Below are positions 27,540 through 36,805 of a DNA stretch of 64,000 bases, piece after piece. Made by a program: the position numbers and the translations under genes. Where the stretch lies: NCBI RefSeq assembly GCF_024362805.1, contig NZ_CP093299.1, positions 806,001 through 870,000 on the forward strand, written 5' to 3'. Position 1 is the stretch's first letter. Each line of letters begins with the position of its first letter. Source of the stretch: Salipaludibacillus sp. LMS25 (GTDB lineage Bacteria; Bacillota; Bacilli; Bacillales; Salisediminibacteriaceae). Below the pieces are notes generated by a model. It was not told where the DNA came from and ran no database searches. It saw nothing but the letters and a program-made list of their open reading frames with translations.

Positions 27540-29000
27540 TTAAGACGCCCCCCACATGCTATCAATCTTGAAGCACACTACTTTTGGCTCTGTCATTTCG
27601 TAGATCGCATAACGTACACCTTCTCTACCTAGACCTGAACCTTTCACCCCTCCAAACGGCATGTCATCAATCCGGTAATCACTACTGTCATTGACCATCA
27701 CACCACCTGTCTGAAGATGGTGTACAGCATAAAAAGCATGATCCATATTTTTCGTGAAAATGCCTGCCTGTAAGCCATAGTTCACATCATTTGCTTTTTT
27801 TATCGCCTCCTTCAGATCTCTTACCGATTCAATGATAACGACAGGTCCGAAAACTTCCTCCAGATAAATAGTAGACTGAGAGGAGACATGGGATAGCACC
27901 GTTGGATGAATATAAGCTCTCTCACGTATGCCCCCCGTCTCAATGACAGCTCCTTCAAAAACCGCTTCCTGGATCCATTTTTCTACTCGCTTAGCTTCTT
28001 TCTCATTAATTAACGGGCCCACATCCGTCCATTCTGACATTTTGTCACCAACAGTTAGTTCTTTTGTTCGGTTAACAAATGCAGAAATGAAGGGCGTATA
28101 AACAGCGTCCTCTACGAAGATTCGTTGAACTCCTAAACAGTTTTGACCTGCTGCCGAGAACGCGCCTGACACAGTGGAAGCAATAGCATCCGATAGACAA
28201 GCATCCTTTAAGACTATAACAGGAGAATTAGATCCTAACTCCATTGCAACCTTTTTTAAGCCCGCCTTGTGGGAAATTTTTTCCCCTGCTTCATAGCCGC
28301 CTGTAAAGGACACCATTTTTACAAATGGATGGGTTATAAGAGTATCTCCAATTTCACTCCCAGCCCCTGTCACAACAGATAAAAACCCTTTCGGAACACC
28401 TGCATGATCTAACGCTTTTGCTAGCATTAAGGCACTTAGCGGTGTAGCAGAAGCAGGTTTAACGATAATCGGATTGCCTGCTGCCAAAGCTGGCCCCACT
28501 TTATGCGCTACGAGGTTCAAAGGATCATTAAATGGGGTAATAGCAGCAATAATACCAATAGGAAATCGGTAATAGTACCCTGTCCTATTCTCACTTCCTT
28601 CCCTTTGATCGAAGTTCAACGTTTCACCCGTTAACCGTCTCACTTCTTCCGCACTAATTCTTAACGTTTGAATCGTTCTTGTCACCTCGCTTCTTGCTTC
28701 GTTAATCGTTTTACTTCCTTCTAAAGCAATGGATTCAGCAAATCTCTCATGATAATTAGCAACATAGTCAGCTGCTTTTTGCAGCACCTTTATACGTTCA
28801 TGTGTGGGCCAAGAAGCCAAATGCCGAAACACCTCTTCTGCTTTCTCAATGGCTCTAACCATATCCTCCTCTGCTGCTTTAGGAACTCTTGCTATGACCT
28901 CATTGTTTTGGGGATTGGTAACATCAAACATTGTTCGTGTCTCCTGCCAGTCTCCTGCAACCAACATTTTTTCAGTTCGTACTTGTATCTGCATGCTCAT
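27540..29000 (-). CDS. NAD(P)-dependent aldehyde dehydrogenase
   Basis: About 486 residues. Catalytic Cys in SAAGQNCLGVQR, general-base Glu in AMELGSNSP, NAD-binding TPFNDPLN...KPASATPLSAL and SFTGGYEAGEKI. It belongs to the succinate/aspartate-semialdehyde-type branch; the substrate cannot be fixed from motifs. Start at ATG 29000 or 28994, just behind AAAGGTGG and inside the homoserine dehydrogenase end. In this operon (PLP gamma-enzyme, homoserine dehydrogenase, this gene) oxidation of aspartate 4-semialdehyde to aspartate is the most economical role, comparable to DoeC in ectoine breakdown; this is inference. Confidence 0.85.
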   Translation of the reverse strand: MSMQIQVRTEKMLVAGDWQETRTMFDVTNPQNNEVIARVPKAAEEDMVRAIEKAEEVFRHLASWPTHERIKVLQKAADYVANYHERFAESIALEGSKTINEARSEVTRTIQTLRISAEEVRRLTGETLNFDQREGSENRTGYYYRFPIGIIAAITPFNDPLNLVAHKVGPALAAGNPIIVKPASATPLSALMLAKALDHAGVPKGFLSVVTGAGSEIGDTLITHPFVKMVSFTGGYEAGEKISHKAGLKKVAMELGSNSPVIVLKDACLSDAIASTVSGAFSAAGQNCLGVQRIFVEDAVYTPFISAFVNRTKELTVGDKMSEWTDVGPLINEKEAKRVEKWIQEAVFEGAVIETGGIRERAYIHPTVLSHVSSQSTIYLEEVFGPVVIIESVRDLKEAIKKANDVNYGLQAGIFTKNMDHAFYAVHHLQTGGVMVNDSSDYRIDDMPFGGVKGSGLGREGVRYAIYEMTEPKVVCFKIDSMWGAS

Positions 29001-30057
29001 GCACCACCTTTTGACTAGCTTGATAACAACCCGATTTGTAGCCGTGAATAAGATCAATGAGTAAAGCATAAGCCGTTTCGGTTAAGCCTGCTCCTGCCCC
29101 TGTGATCATAATGGGCCCAGCTAAATCACAGTCGTAAACGATGGCATTGGTCGCACCGGTAATCGTTGCTAATGGATGATCCTTATCAAGTAATTTTGGC
29201 CCTACACATGCTTTCACTCCTGTTTCATGACGTTTCAGTGTGGCGATTAACCGCCACCGTTTATTATTAGACACCGCTTCTTTTACCATAGATGCCGTAA
29301 TATCCTCAATTCCTGTACACTCCACCTCTTCTGCTGTTATGGGATGATTTAGAATAACATTCGCAAGTATCACCGCTTTGTAACGAGCATCATAACCTGC
29401 CACATCACTCGTTGGGTCTGCTTCCGCATACCCTCTCGCTTGAGCTGTTTTTAAGGCGTCTTCATAGCTAAGCCCACGTTCCATTTCAGTGATCATATAG
29501 TTGGTCGTGCCATTCAAAATACCATTTATTTCTGTTATTGTATTTCCAGTTAACGTTGTGAATGGCAGCCTTAGCGCAGGTGTCCCACTCATGACGGTTC
29601 CTTCAAATCCCCAAAAAAGAGTATTTTTTTCCGCCAATGCTTTGAGCTCTTTATAGGCCACAGCCACCGGTCCTTTGTTAGTCGTGACAACACTTTTACC
29701 GTTTTCAAATGCTAGGCGGCAATGATCACTAGCAGGCTGTCCTGTTACCACATCGGTGTAAGTGACTTCAACAATTACATCTGCATTTGTATGCTTAATT
29801 GTTTTAAAGCTATCCATCCCTTTCACAGTTTGAGGCGTATCAGGGTAATACCTTAAATCCTTATGCCGTGCAATGGTGTCTAGAAGAAGCGGACCGTCAA
29901 GTCCATTTGGGTCATAGACAGCCCCTTTCATCATATCTGATACAGCTACGATATCTATTTCCATCCCTATCTCCTCTAATAACGTGTTCTTCGTGTCATC
30001 AATCATTTGCACAAGAGCTTGCCCTACACCCCCGAAGCCAATAAATGCTACTTTCAT
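28972..30057 (-). CDS. Homoserine dehydrogenase family protein
   Basis: 361 residues: Rossmann motif GFGGVGQAL at residues 7-15, conserved TTNKGPVA and the catalytic-domain signature GILNGTTNYMITEMERG. There is no C-terminal ACT domain, so no threonine feedback site, unlike the biosynthetic Hom of B. subtilis. It overlaps the aldehyde dehydrogenase gene by about 29 bp and follows the PLP-enzyme gene by 39 bp. The absence of ACT and the catabolic neighbours suggest it runs in the homoserine-to-aspartate-semialdehyde direction; not proven. Confidence 0.87.
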   Translation of the reverse strand: MKVAFIGFGGVGQALVQMIDDTKNTLLEEIGMEIDIVAVSDMMKGAVYDPNGLDGPLLLDTIARHKDLRYYPDTPQTVKGMDSFKTIKHTNADVIVEVTYTDVVTGQPASDHCRLAFENGKSVVTTNKGPVAVAYKELKALAEKNTLFWGFEGTVMSGTPALRLPFTTLTGNTITEINGILNGTTNYMITEMERGLSYEDALKTAQARGYAEADPTSDVAGYDARYKAVILANVILNHPITAEEVECTGIEDITASMVKEAVSNNKRWRLIATLKRHETGVKACVGPKLLDKDHPLATITGATNAIVYDCDLAGPIMITGAGAGLTETAYALLIDLIHGYKSGCYQASQKVVHEHADTSTN

Positions 30058-30096
30058 ATCGGCACCTCCGTTCGAATTAGCTCTTCCTTCACAACA

Positions 30097-31296
30097 TCAC
30101 GCTTTGACACTAATAGTCACCGGTAAAGCAGAAAATGCTTGCTGTAAATCAGCAATAAGATCCTCAATGTCTTCAATTCCTGCCGAGTAACGAATTAAGC
30201 CTTCTGGAATTCCCATAGCGGCCCGCTCTTCTGGTGTACATTCCACATGACTAGTCGTCCTGGATGGACCAACAATCGTTTCTACTGCTCCTAAATTTGC
30301 TGCACGGTTAGCATATGTTAGCTTTGGCAGTAAATGGCGTACTGTGTCTACACCACCCCGAACAGAGAAACTTAACATACCACCAAACCCTGACATTTGC
30401 TTCTTTGCAATCTCATGTCCCATATGTCCTTCAAGCCCCGGATAAAAAACATCATCCACCATATCAACGGTTTGCAAATAGCGTGCGACGGCTAAAGCAT
30501 TCTCATTTTGTTTATCCACTCGCAACTTCAACGTTTTCATACCTCGTAATAGCAAGTAGGCCGCCATTGGATCAAGCGTCGCTCCATTTATTTCCCGGTA
30601 GTGGTACACCTTTTCTACCAGTTCTTTAGAGCCGCATAAGGCTCCCCCTAGCGCATCAGCATGCCCGCCTAAAAATTTAGTCGCACTATGAATTACGAGG
30701 TCAGCACCTAATGCTAAAGGATGTTGGTTCACTGGCGTGGCAAATGTATTATCTACAATAACAATAGCCCCTGCTTTCTTCCCTGCTTTAGCCAACCGTT
30801 TAATATCGGTGATTTTTACTGTAGGGTTTGTCGGTGTTTCAAGGTACAACACTTGACATCCTTTTGCCACTTCCGCTTCTGCGGCTTCATGATCTCCCGT
30901 CTCGCACAACATGACATCCACTTGCTGTTTAGGTAAAAATTCTGTGAAAATTTTATTCGTTCCACCATAAGTATCTTTAATGGATACGACTCTATCTCCT
31001 GGAAACAGGAACGTACTTAATGTATTACTGATTGCAGCCATCCCTGTGGAGAAGGAAGTAACTGATTCTGCGTCTTCAAGAATTTTAATTTTTTCTTCAA
31101 ATGCCTGAACAGTGGGATTCGTATTACGTCCATAAATATGACCTTCTTTTTTTCCTACCGCAACGTCATACCAGTCATCCATGTCATCATAACCGAAAGA
31201 GACACTATGAACGACTGGTACTTGTGTGGCCCCAAATGCCAGATAGTCATTTTCCCCTGCCCAAATGGCTTGAGTTGCGATATTCGGATGTTTCAT
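30097..31296 (-). CDS. Cys/Met-metabolism PLP enzyme (cystathionine gamma-synthase / gamma-lyase family)
   Basis: 399 residues of fold-type I. GRNTNPTVQAFEEKI and the PLP lysine in SATKFLGGHADALGGA are family signatures, as is the C-terminal SAGIEDIEDLI. Members catalyse gamma-replacement or gamma-elimination on homoserine esters, cystathionine, methionine or related compounds. The ATG at 31296 has AAGGAGG upstream. First gene of an operon with homoserine dehydrogenase and aldehyde dehydrogenase, so its product may be homoserine. The precise substrate is unknown. Confidence 0.88.
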   Translation of the reverse strand: MKHPNIATQAIWAGENDYLAFGATQVPVVHSVSFGYDDMDDWYDVAVGKKEGHIYGRNTNPTVQAFEEKIKILEDAESVTSFSTGMAAISNTLSTFLFPGDRVVSIKDTYGGTNKIFTEFLPKQQVDVMLCETGDHEAAEAEVAKGCQVLYLETPTNPTVKITDIKRLAKAGKKAGAIVIVDNTFATPVNQHPLALGADLVIHSATKFLGGHADALGGALCGSKELVEKVYHYREINGATLDPMAAYLLLRGMKTLKLRVDKQNENALAVARYLQTVDMVDDVFYPGLEGHMGHEIAKKQMSGFGGMLSFSVRGGVDTVRHLLPKLTYANRAANLGAVETIVGPSRTTSHVECTPEERAAMGIPEGLIRYSAGIEDIEDLIADLQQAFSALPVTISVKA

Positions 31297-31310
31297 ATTA
31301 ACGCCTCCTT

Positions 31311-31334
31311 AGTATAGTGAGTAAAGTCTTTACT
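31311..31334 (-). promoter_or_regulatory. Promoter -10 and palindromic operator of the PLP-enzyme operon
   Basis: TATACT (-10, 31311-31316) is directly upstream of the AGGAGG. The palindrome AGTAAAGTCTTTACT at 31320-31334 (perfect apart from the central base) occupies the -35/-10 spacer. A regulator, possibly the nearby PucR-type protein, probably binds here. Confidence 0.5.
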
Positions 31335-31424
31335 AAGCTAAAAATCTCACAATGAATCTTCCTGGATCGCCATGATTGTTACGCTAATTTAGACTGGCTT
31401 ATACAATCTCCTCAAGGACTCGTT

Positions 31425-32633
31425 TCATGATATTTCACCATCTTGATGAGTCATTATAAAAGGATGTTTGACAATTAATTCACGTGAAAATTGAGTTAAT
31501 GTTTCAGAACCATTTTCTGATACTTTGAATGTTTCGCTAATTTCTAAGCCGTAATGATTAAACCAGAGAGCCGGAATAAGGTGAAATGTCATATTCGGTT
31601 GAAGGACTGTCTTATCCTCTCGTCGAATACTCGCTGTATGTTCACCCCAGTCTGGCGGATAGCCTAATCCCACTGAATAGCCAAGCCGGGCTTCTTTTTC
31701 AATGCCATATTTACGAATAATTTTTCGCCACACCTCTTCTAATTCGCCGCATGTAACACCTGGTTTAGCGGCATCAAGTACACGATTGACACCTTCTGTC
31801 ACGATCAGCCCTAGTTTTGCTAATTTAGGAGGAGGCGCGCCTATACTAACAGTTCTTGCAAGCGGTGCATGATAGCGGTGATAACAACCGGCTAGCTCTA
31901 TGACGATTGAATCTCCTTCATCTAGCTTTCTATCTGTCCATGTCAAATGGGGAATACCTGTATTTTTTCCTGAGGGCAATAAGGGAACAATCGCTGGATA
32001 ATCGCCCCCAAACTCCTCTGTCCCAGCTATCATATAGTAATAAATTTTTGCTGCTACTTCGCACTCTCGTACTCCTGTTCTAATTGTTTCAATCCCGTGG
32101 TGCATCGCCTGTTCCGCGAGGCGGGCTGCTCTTTCCATATATTCAATTTCTTTATCAGACTTAATTAAACGTACGCCATTCACTAATAAATCGGCTGAGG
32201 TAAATTCTGCGTTGGGAAGTCCCTGTCTCAACCGTTCAAACGCCTTAGCAGAAAAATAATAGTGATCCATTTCTACCCCGATTCGTCTTGTTCCCTGACC
32301 TATTTCAGATAATATGCTCGCCATAAAATCCATAGGATGATGACTGTCCGAATGAACATAGTAGTCAGGATAAGAGATAATGTTCTTTTCATACAACCAT
32401 GTTTTCACCTTCGCACCGTTAGCATCCTGAAAACGTCCTAACCAAATGGGTTGAGGTTCATCAATAATAACGACTACCATTTGATGGACATAGAACGACC
32501 AGGCATCGTAGCCTGTTAAATAGTTCATATTAGCTGGATCAGTCACTAACAGAACCTCAATACCCTTTTTCACCATTTGCCGTTTTGTGTTATGGAGACG
32601 CTTTTGAAACTCAATCAAATCAAATGGCAGCAT
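31425..32633 (-). CDS. doeA: Ectoine hydrolase-like M24 family protein (DoeA/EutD-like)
   Basis: About 402 residues with the creatinase-like N-domain and pita-bread C-domain. Segments such as LTGYDAWSFYVHQ, FQDANGAK, YPAIVPLLPSGK and GYPPDWGEHT agree closely with what I remember of Halomonas DoeA, which opens the ectoine ring to N-acetyl-diaminobutyrate. The two Asp metal ligands of true aminopeptidases are absent (IELAG and HAPLART at about 247-263), as in metal-free creatinase/DoeA enzymes, so an Xaa-Pro peptidase is unlikely. The start is ATG 32633 with GGTGGAG upstream. Neighbours are a PucR regulator and a Na+ symporter. Confidence 0.78.
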   Translation of the reverse strand: MLPFDLIEFQKRLHNTKRQMVKKGIEVLLVTDPANMNYLTGYDAWSFYVHQMVVVIIDEPQPIWLGRFQDANGAKVKTWLYEKNIISYPDYYVHSDSHHPMDFMASILSEIGQGTRRIGVEMDHYYFSAKAFERLRQGLPNAEFTSADLLVNGVRLIKSDKEIEYMERAARLAEQAMHHGIETIRTGVRECEVAAKIYYYMIAGTEEFGGDYPAIVPLLPSGKNTGIPHLTWTDRKLDEGDSIVIELAGCYHRYHAPLARTVSIGAPPPKLAKLGLIVTEGVNRVLDAAKPGVTCGELEEVWRKIIRKYGIEKEARLGYSVGLGYPPDWGEHTASIRREDKTVLQPNMTFHLIPALWFNHYGLEISETFKVSENGSETLTQFSRELIVKHPFIMTHQDGEIS

Positions 32634-32639
32634 GTTCAC

Positions 32640-33173
32640 TCCACCTTCCTCAAATTGCAGAATTTTTAGATATTTCGTACTATTACTATATTAAAATCGC
32701 TAGCATAATGTCATGTGCAAAGTGTATGAACTTTCCCGCATGTTTTTTATACACATTCATATCTCCGTATCTATCAACATACCTGCTTTCTATCGTAAGC
32801 GCTAACTCCAAATAATTTATCTCATACAAAGAAACCGACTCTTATCATGAGCCGGCAGATGATTAAGTGAGCGTTCCATTTATCTGATTTTTATATTATT
32901 ATCTCGAATGATAGTCACCATTCCCCTTTTCAACACGACTAAGCGACAACTATTTCAAATAGTCGTTTTTAATAAGAGCTGCAATGAAAGGCGATGACTC
33001 CCGAGGATCAGCCACGTCTGAAGACCCAATGATATAAAAAAGTTTGTCGCACATATAGCTATGACAAATCCCCAGGAAAGCGTTCGTCTGTAGCGGAAGA
33101 TCCATCCATGTATGAGTCGTTTCTTACAAGTGTATGCTGTATGATAAAATTGGTTCTATCGCTAAAACTTTAA
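32640..33173. other. Gap between the hydrolase and PucR genes, mostly repeat C
   Basis: No gene. The promoter of the hydrolase gene should lie at 32645-32800. From about 32955 the region is occupied by the inverted copy of repeat C. No clear terminator of the regulator gene is visible. Confidence 0.4.
32955..33120 (-). repeat. Dispersed repeat C, copy 2 (inverted)
   Basis: The reverse complement aligns over about 160 bp with 18364-18525, sharing ACGACTC.TACATG, ACAGACGAACGCTTTCC, CTTCAGACGT, GGGAGTC and TGCAGCTCTT. Divergence is considerable, so the copies are old. Confidence 0.6.
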
Positions 33174-34853
33174 TTAATTTAGTCGTAATTGCCATAACCG
33201 AATACATAACTCTAACAAAAAGATGTCTTCCCCATTTATTAGTGAAAGCTGAGTTAATGATTCAATGTTTCTTAGTCGATAAATTAACGATTGGCGATGA
33301 AGGTTTAATTCTCTCGCTGTCTGACTGACATTGCCCTTATACTTATTGTACGTCATAAAGGTGTGGATTAAATCTGTCTGTCTTTTGTCATCATACTCAA
33401 TTAGGGGATTAATCGTCTCTTTAACAACATGTATGATATCTCCATGATCAGCCACAGCTAGAAGAATTCGATTAATACGTGTATCTTTAAAAAACGTCCG
33501 CTCTCCTCCACCTTGTTGCTTCTTTCCTAATTCGAGAGCGTTTTTAGCTTCATGATAACTTTCATGAAATCCACCCTGTTCACTTTTTTGTGCCGCAATC
33601 CCCCAAACTAATGCTACTTCCGTTAATAGCTCATTTAACCTTCGTTCGATAGTGTCTAAAAATTCGTTCGCTGTTTCTGTATGAAGGTGGTGATCGGTTT
33701 GTAAATAAATAATCACTTCATCCTCATCAAACGTCGCCATTGTTTTGCGGCCGATAAGTTGTGCTACATGGGTAATTTCCTTTTGAATGTAATAGTTTAA
33801 GCTTTGCAAAGAGGATGTAGGGGGACGATCTTGCTTAAATTGAGCAAATGATGCTGTTTTTTCTCGAAGACGGATTTCACCGACAATACAAATATAGGTA
33901 AGGCTTAAGTCATAACCTAATAATTCTCCTTGAGACAGAAGCTCCCTTAAATTATCGTTAGGCTGTTTCGCTAACTTTAAAATAAAATTATCCTTTAGTC
34001 TAATTTCTGTCATTTCAATGGCATTCTCTTTCAAAAAATAGAGCGCACAAGCAGTGAGGGCATGTTCAAGCACATTCATCATGAACCACGATAAGGGTTT
34101 ATTATCTGGAAGGGTGAACCATAGAAATCCCTGCTTTCGATGATTCGTCGCAATTAACACTTGATACCACTTTTCACCGTGAACATAATAGCCTTTGATT
34201 TGAGGGTACAATGGATGTTCAATGTAGCTGACATTTGGTGACTCATTAGCAGAAAGAGGAACCTTTTCGTCTTGTTGAAACTTCTTAAGTGTTTCTGGTT
34301 CAACTGGTTTGGCTGCTCGTACGTAACGGGCGTCATCTGTAATGACAATTGGCACATTAATATGCTTTACTATCACTTCCGCTATCTCTTGAAGTCCCTT
34401 GTCTTGCAGAACATCATTAATTAATTCACGACGAATTTCTTCAGTCAACTGCCGTTCTTCTTTCTTCTCTTGATTAATGTCTTCCAAAACTTTGTGCATA
34501 ATATCCCCAAACCGTATTTCCCAAGGAATAGTCACAATAATAAACTGACACTCTTCTGCTAATTGAATAATTTCTTGAGGAATATCAAAAATGTAACGTC
34601 CTGTAGCAATGCCAAGCATGGAAGCTCCCGATTGCATGACATCTTTCACAAACTGTTTTAACAAGAAAGTGTCTCCATGACAACCGATACCCGTTGTCAA
34701 GACACATTCGTTTTCTCTTACAAAATTTTCGACAGGCATTTCTATGACAGATATCCATTCAATTGGTGTATCTTTTAAATAAGAAGCACCCGTTATGACT
34801 AAAGCGTCTTTTAATAAAGGCAATTGAACGATCTTATGAGCCGTTAATCCCAT
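33174..34853 (-). CDS. PucR-family transcriptional regulator
   Basis: 559 residues. The N-terminal PucR sensor domain (about 1-125, with NECVLTTGIG) is followed by a GGDEF-like or GAF-like middle region. The C-terminal HTH of the CdaR/PucR type (YNKYKGNVSQTARELNLHRQSLIYRL) is near residues 500-535. Such proteins activate catabolic genes, for example purine use in B. subtilis. The ATG at 34853 is preceded by GAGGTGAGGG. Divergent from the Na+ symporter and upstream of the ectoine-hydrolase-like gene, so it is the likely regulator of both and perhaps of the PLP-enzyme operon. Confidence 0.85.
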   Translation of the reverse strand: MGLTAHKIVQLPLLKDALVITGASYLKDTPIEWISVIEMPVENFVRENECVLTTGIGCHGDTFLLKQFVKDVMQSGASMLGIATGRYIFDIPQEIIQLAEECQFIIVTIPWEIRFGDIMHKVLEDINQEKKEERQLTEEIRRELINDVLQDKGLQEIAEVIVKHINVPIVITDDARYVRAAKPVEPETLKKFQQDEKVPLSANESPNVSYIEHPLYPQIKGYYVHGEKWYQVLIATNHRKQGFLWFTLPDNKPLSWFMMNVLEHALTACALYFLKENAIEMTEIRLKDNFILKLAKQPNDNLRELLSQGELLGYDLSLTYICIVGEIRLREKTASFAQFKQDRPPTSSLQSLNYYIQKEITHVAQLIGRKTMATFDEDEVIIYLQTDHHLHTETANEFLDTIERRLNELLTEVALVWGIAAQKSEQGGFHESYHEAKNALELGKKQQGGGERTFFKDTRINRILLAVADHGDIIHVVKETINPLIEYDDKRQTDLIHTFMTYNKYKGNVSQTARELNLHRQSLIYRLRNIESLTQLSLINGEDIFLLELCIRLWQLRLN

Positions 34854-35107
34854 TCCCTCACCTCATTTATAGTTGACTTCTTTAATTTAAAATTTATAAT
34901 ATTCTGTCAACGGTATTATTTAAGAAATTTTCTCATGAAATACGTTCGCTGACAATCCTAGCATGAAAGTCATCAGCGCATTTCCACATTATCAGCTTAG
35001 AATAATGATTCCAAAAATCTTAATTAACTGACAAATTTGTTGAACAATATGTTATAGTATTTAAGTTATCATTTTTACACTTCAACGTTTTAAAGGAGGA
35101 AATATTC
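34854..35107. promoter_or_regulatory. Divergent promoter region, PucR gene / NSS transporter
   Basis: 254 bp, AT-rich. For the transporter, CTGACA and TTATAG are 18 bp apart near 35029-35058, followed by AAAGGAGG. The divergent layout is typical for a regulator and its target. Confidence 0.45.
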
Positions 35108-36460
35108 GTGAACGATTTAAACACAGGCCGCGAACAGTGGGGATCAAGGCTAGGCTTTATTCTTGCCGCCATGGGTTCTGCCGTAGGACTGGGAAATATA
35201 TGGCGCTTCGCCTATGTTACAGGTGAAAGTGGCGGAGCTGTATTTTTATTTATTTATATTTTATGTATCATCGCTATTGGAATTCCTATTCTTATGGCCG
35301 AATTTACGATTGGCCGCCGAGCGAAAAGTGATGTTGTGGGGTCATTTGAAACATTAGCGCCAGGTACCCCTTGGTTTGTAACTGGATTTTTAGGAGTGGC
35401 ATCAGCCTTTATCATCTTGTCATTTTATGGGGTTGTTGCAGGATGGGCTTTGCATTACTTCATACAGTACATTTTAGGTGGTCCGGCTATAAGTGGTGAA
35501 GGCGGTTCAGCTGACTATTTCGGACAATTTCATACGAGTACTTACACACCTTTAATATGGCAATCTATTTTTATGGTACTGACGATTGGGATTGTCTACA
35601 TCGGTGTTAAAAAAGGAATTGAGAAAACAAATAAAATACTTATGCCGCTTCTAGCTATTCTCGTTATCCTTTTAGCTGGATATAGTTTAACATTAGGCGG
35701 TACTCAAGAAGCGTTGTCTTTCTTATTTTCACCGGACTGGAGCTCATTAAAAGATCCAGATGTTTATTTAGCTGCTCTCGGTCAGGCCTTTTTCTCATTA
35801 AGTCTCGGAATGGGAGCTTTGATTACGTATGGAAGTTATTTATCAAATGAAGATAAGCTGCCAGGTGCTGCTGTTAGTGTGGTGACACTTGATACGTTGT
35901 TCGCCATATTAGCGGGTTTAATGATATTCCCTGCTGTATTTGCATTTGGCAATGCACCAGATTCAGGTCCTGGACTCGTGTTTATCACACTACCTGATAT
36001 CTTTAGTAGCATGAGTTTAGGCATTGTGTTTGGAGCATTATTCTTCTTCCTCCTTTCTGCTGCTGCCATTTCTTCTGGTGTTTCTTTACTGGAAGTGGCC
36101 GTCGCTTATTTCATGAGGAAGTTTAACTGGTCTAGAAAAAAAGCAGCGATAATTATTGGAGGAATTATCTTCTTAATTGGCGTTCCTTCCTCACTCGGAT
36201 ATGGAGCGCTAGACCATGTGACGTTAATTGGCGATCGAGATATTTTAGACTCCATGAACTTTATTGCATCTAACATTTTCTTGCCGCTAGGTGGCTTGCT
36301 TATTGCGTTGTTCGTGGGGATAGGCTGGAACAAAGCAGAGGCTATGGAAGCATCAGATTTTGGAGATACATGGATTGGTCATGCCTGGATACTTATTTTA
36401 CGGACGATCGCTCCTATTGCAATCGTGATTATTTTCTTAAGTTCGATTGGACTAATTTAA
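35108..36460 (+). CDS. Na+-dependent transporter of the NSS/SNF family
   Basis: 450 residues, about 11-12 membrane helices. TM1 carries the NSS signature GFILAAMGSAVGLGNIWRF, which forms the sodium and substrate sites, and TM6 contains the unwound QAFFSLSLGMGALITYGSY. Size resembles LeuT/MhsT-type bacterial members that take up amino acids with sodium. The GTG at 35108 has AAAGGAGG upstream. Its position suggests it imports the substrate of the adjacent catabolic cluster; a solute such as an amino acid or an ectoine-like compound is possible. Confidence 0.93.
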   Translation: MNDLNTGREQWGSRLGFILAAMGSAVGLGNIWRFAYVTGESGGAVFLFIYILCIIAIGIPILMAEFTIGRRAKSDVVGSFETLAPGTPWFVTGFLGVASAFIILSFYGVVAGWALHYFIQYILGGPAISGEGGSADYFGQFHTSTYTPLIWQSIFMVLTIGIVYIGVKKGIEKTNKILMPLLAILVILLAGYSLTLGGTQEALSFLFSPDWSSLKDPDVYLAALGQAFFSLSLGMGALITYGSYLSNEDKLPGAAVSVVTLDTLFAILAGLMIFPAVFAFGNAPDSGPGLVFITLPDIFSSMSLGIVFGALFFFLLSAAAISSGVSLLEVAVAYFMRKFNWSRKKAAIIIGGIIFLIGVPSSLGYGALDHVTLIGDRDILDSMNFIASNIFLPLGGLLIALFVGIGWNKAEAMEASDFGDTWIGHAWILILRTIAPIAIVIIFLSSIGLI

Positions 36461-36547
36461 AAACACCCCTTCAATAATTCGACGTACCATTACCATTTAT
36501 TGGTAATTTTGTGGATTTGGCCATTAGCGACCGTTATCTGTGATAAA
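36461..36547 (+). repeat. Hairpin repeat R10, degenerate subfamily B
   Basis: Starts like R6 (AAACACCCCTTCAAT) and ends GACCGTTATCTGTGATAAA; the central stem-loop is replaced by unrelated sequence with its own small hairpin (ATTACCATTTATTGGTAAT). Confidence 0.6.
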
Positions 36548-36580
36548 GCAAAGCTTCGCCATTGGCGGAGCTTTATCATT
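36542..36580 (+). terminator. Hairpin after the NSS transporter
   Basis: AAAGCTTCGCC ATT GGCGGAGCTTT, extended by GATAA/TTATC, partly built from the end of R10. It could terminate the transporter transcript and, in the other direction, desR. Confidence 0.6.
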
Positions 36581-36805
36581 TTATTACAGACCTACCTGAG
36601 GACAAGGACATAACTAATCAGTCATCATTTAAATTACAAAAATATTATCTTCAATCCTTGATGAAATCATTTACACGTTGTATGAATCGGAAACATTACT
36701 CGAATTCGTTTCTGACCGACGCTTTCTGCGGGCACGGCAAAGTAATGATGATCTGTGTCGAAATAACCTAAGTAGATTTCAACAGCTGCTATCATGGATT
36801 CAGGA

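Noticed and set aside
31425..32633. Annotation as Xaa-Pro aminopeptidase
   Set aside because: The two Asp metal ligands of true M24 aminopeptidases are missing (IELAG, HAPLART), and the sequence agrees instead with the ectoine hydrolase group.
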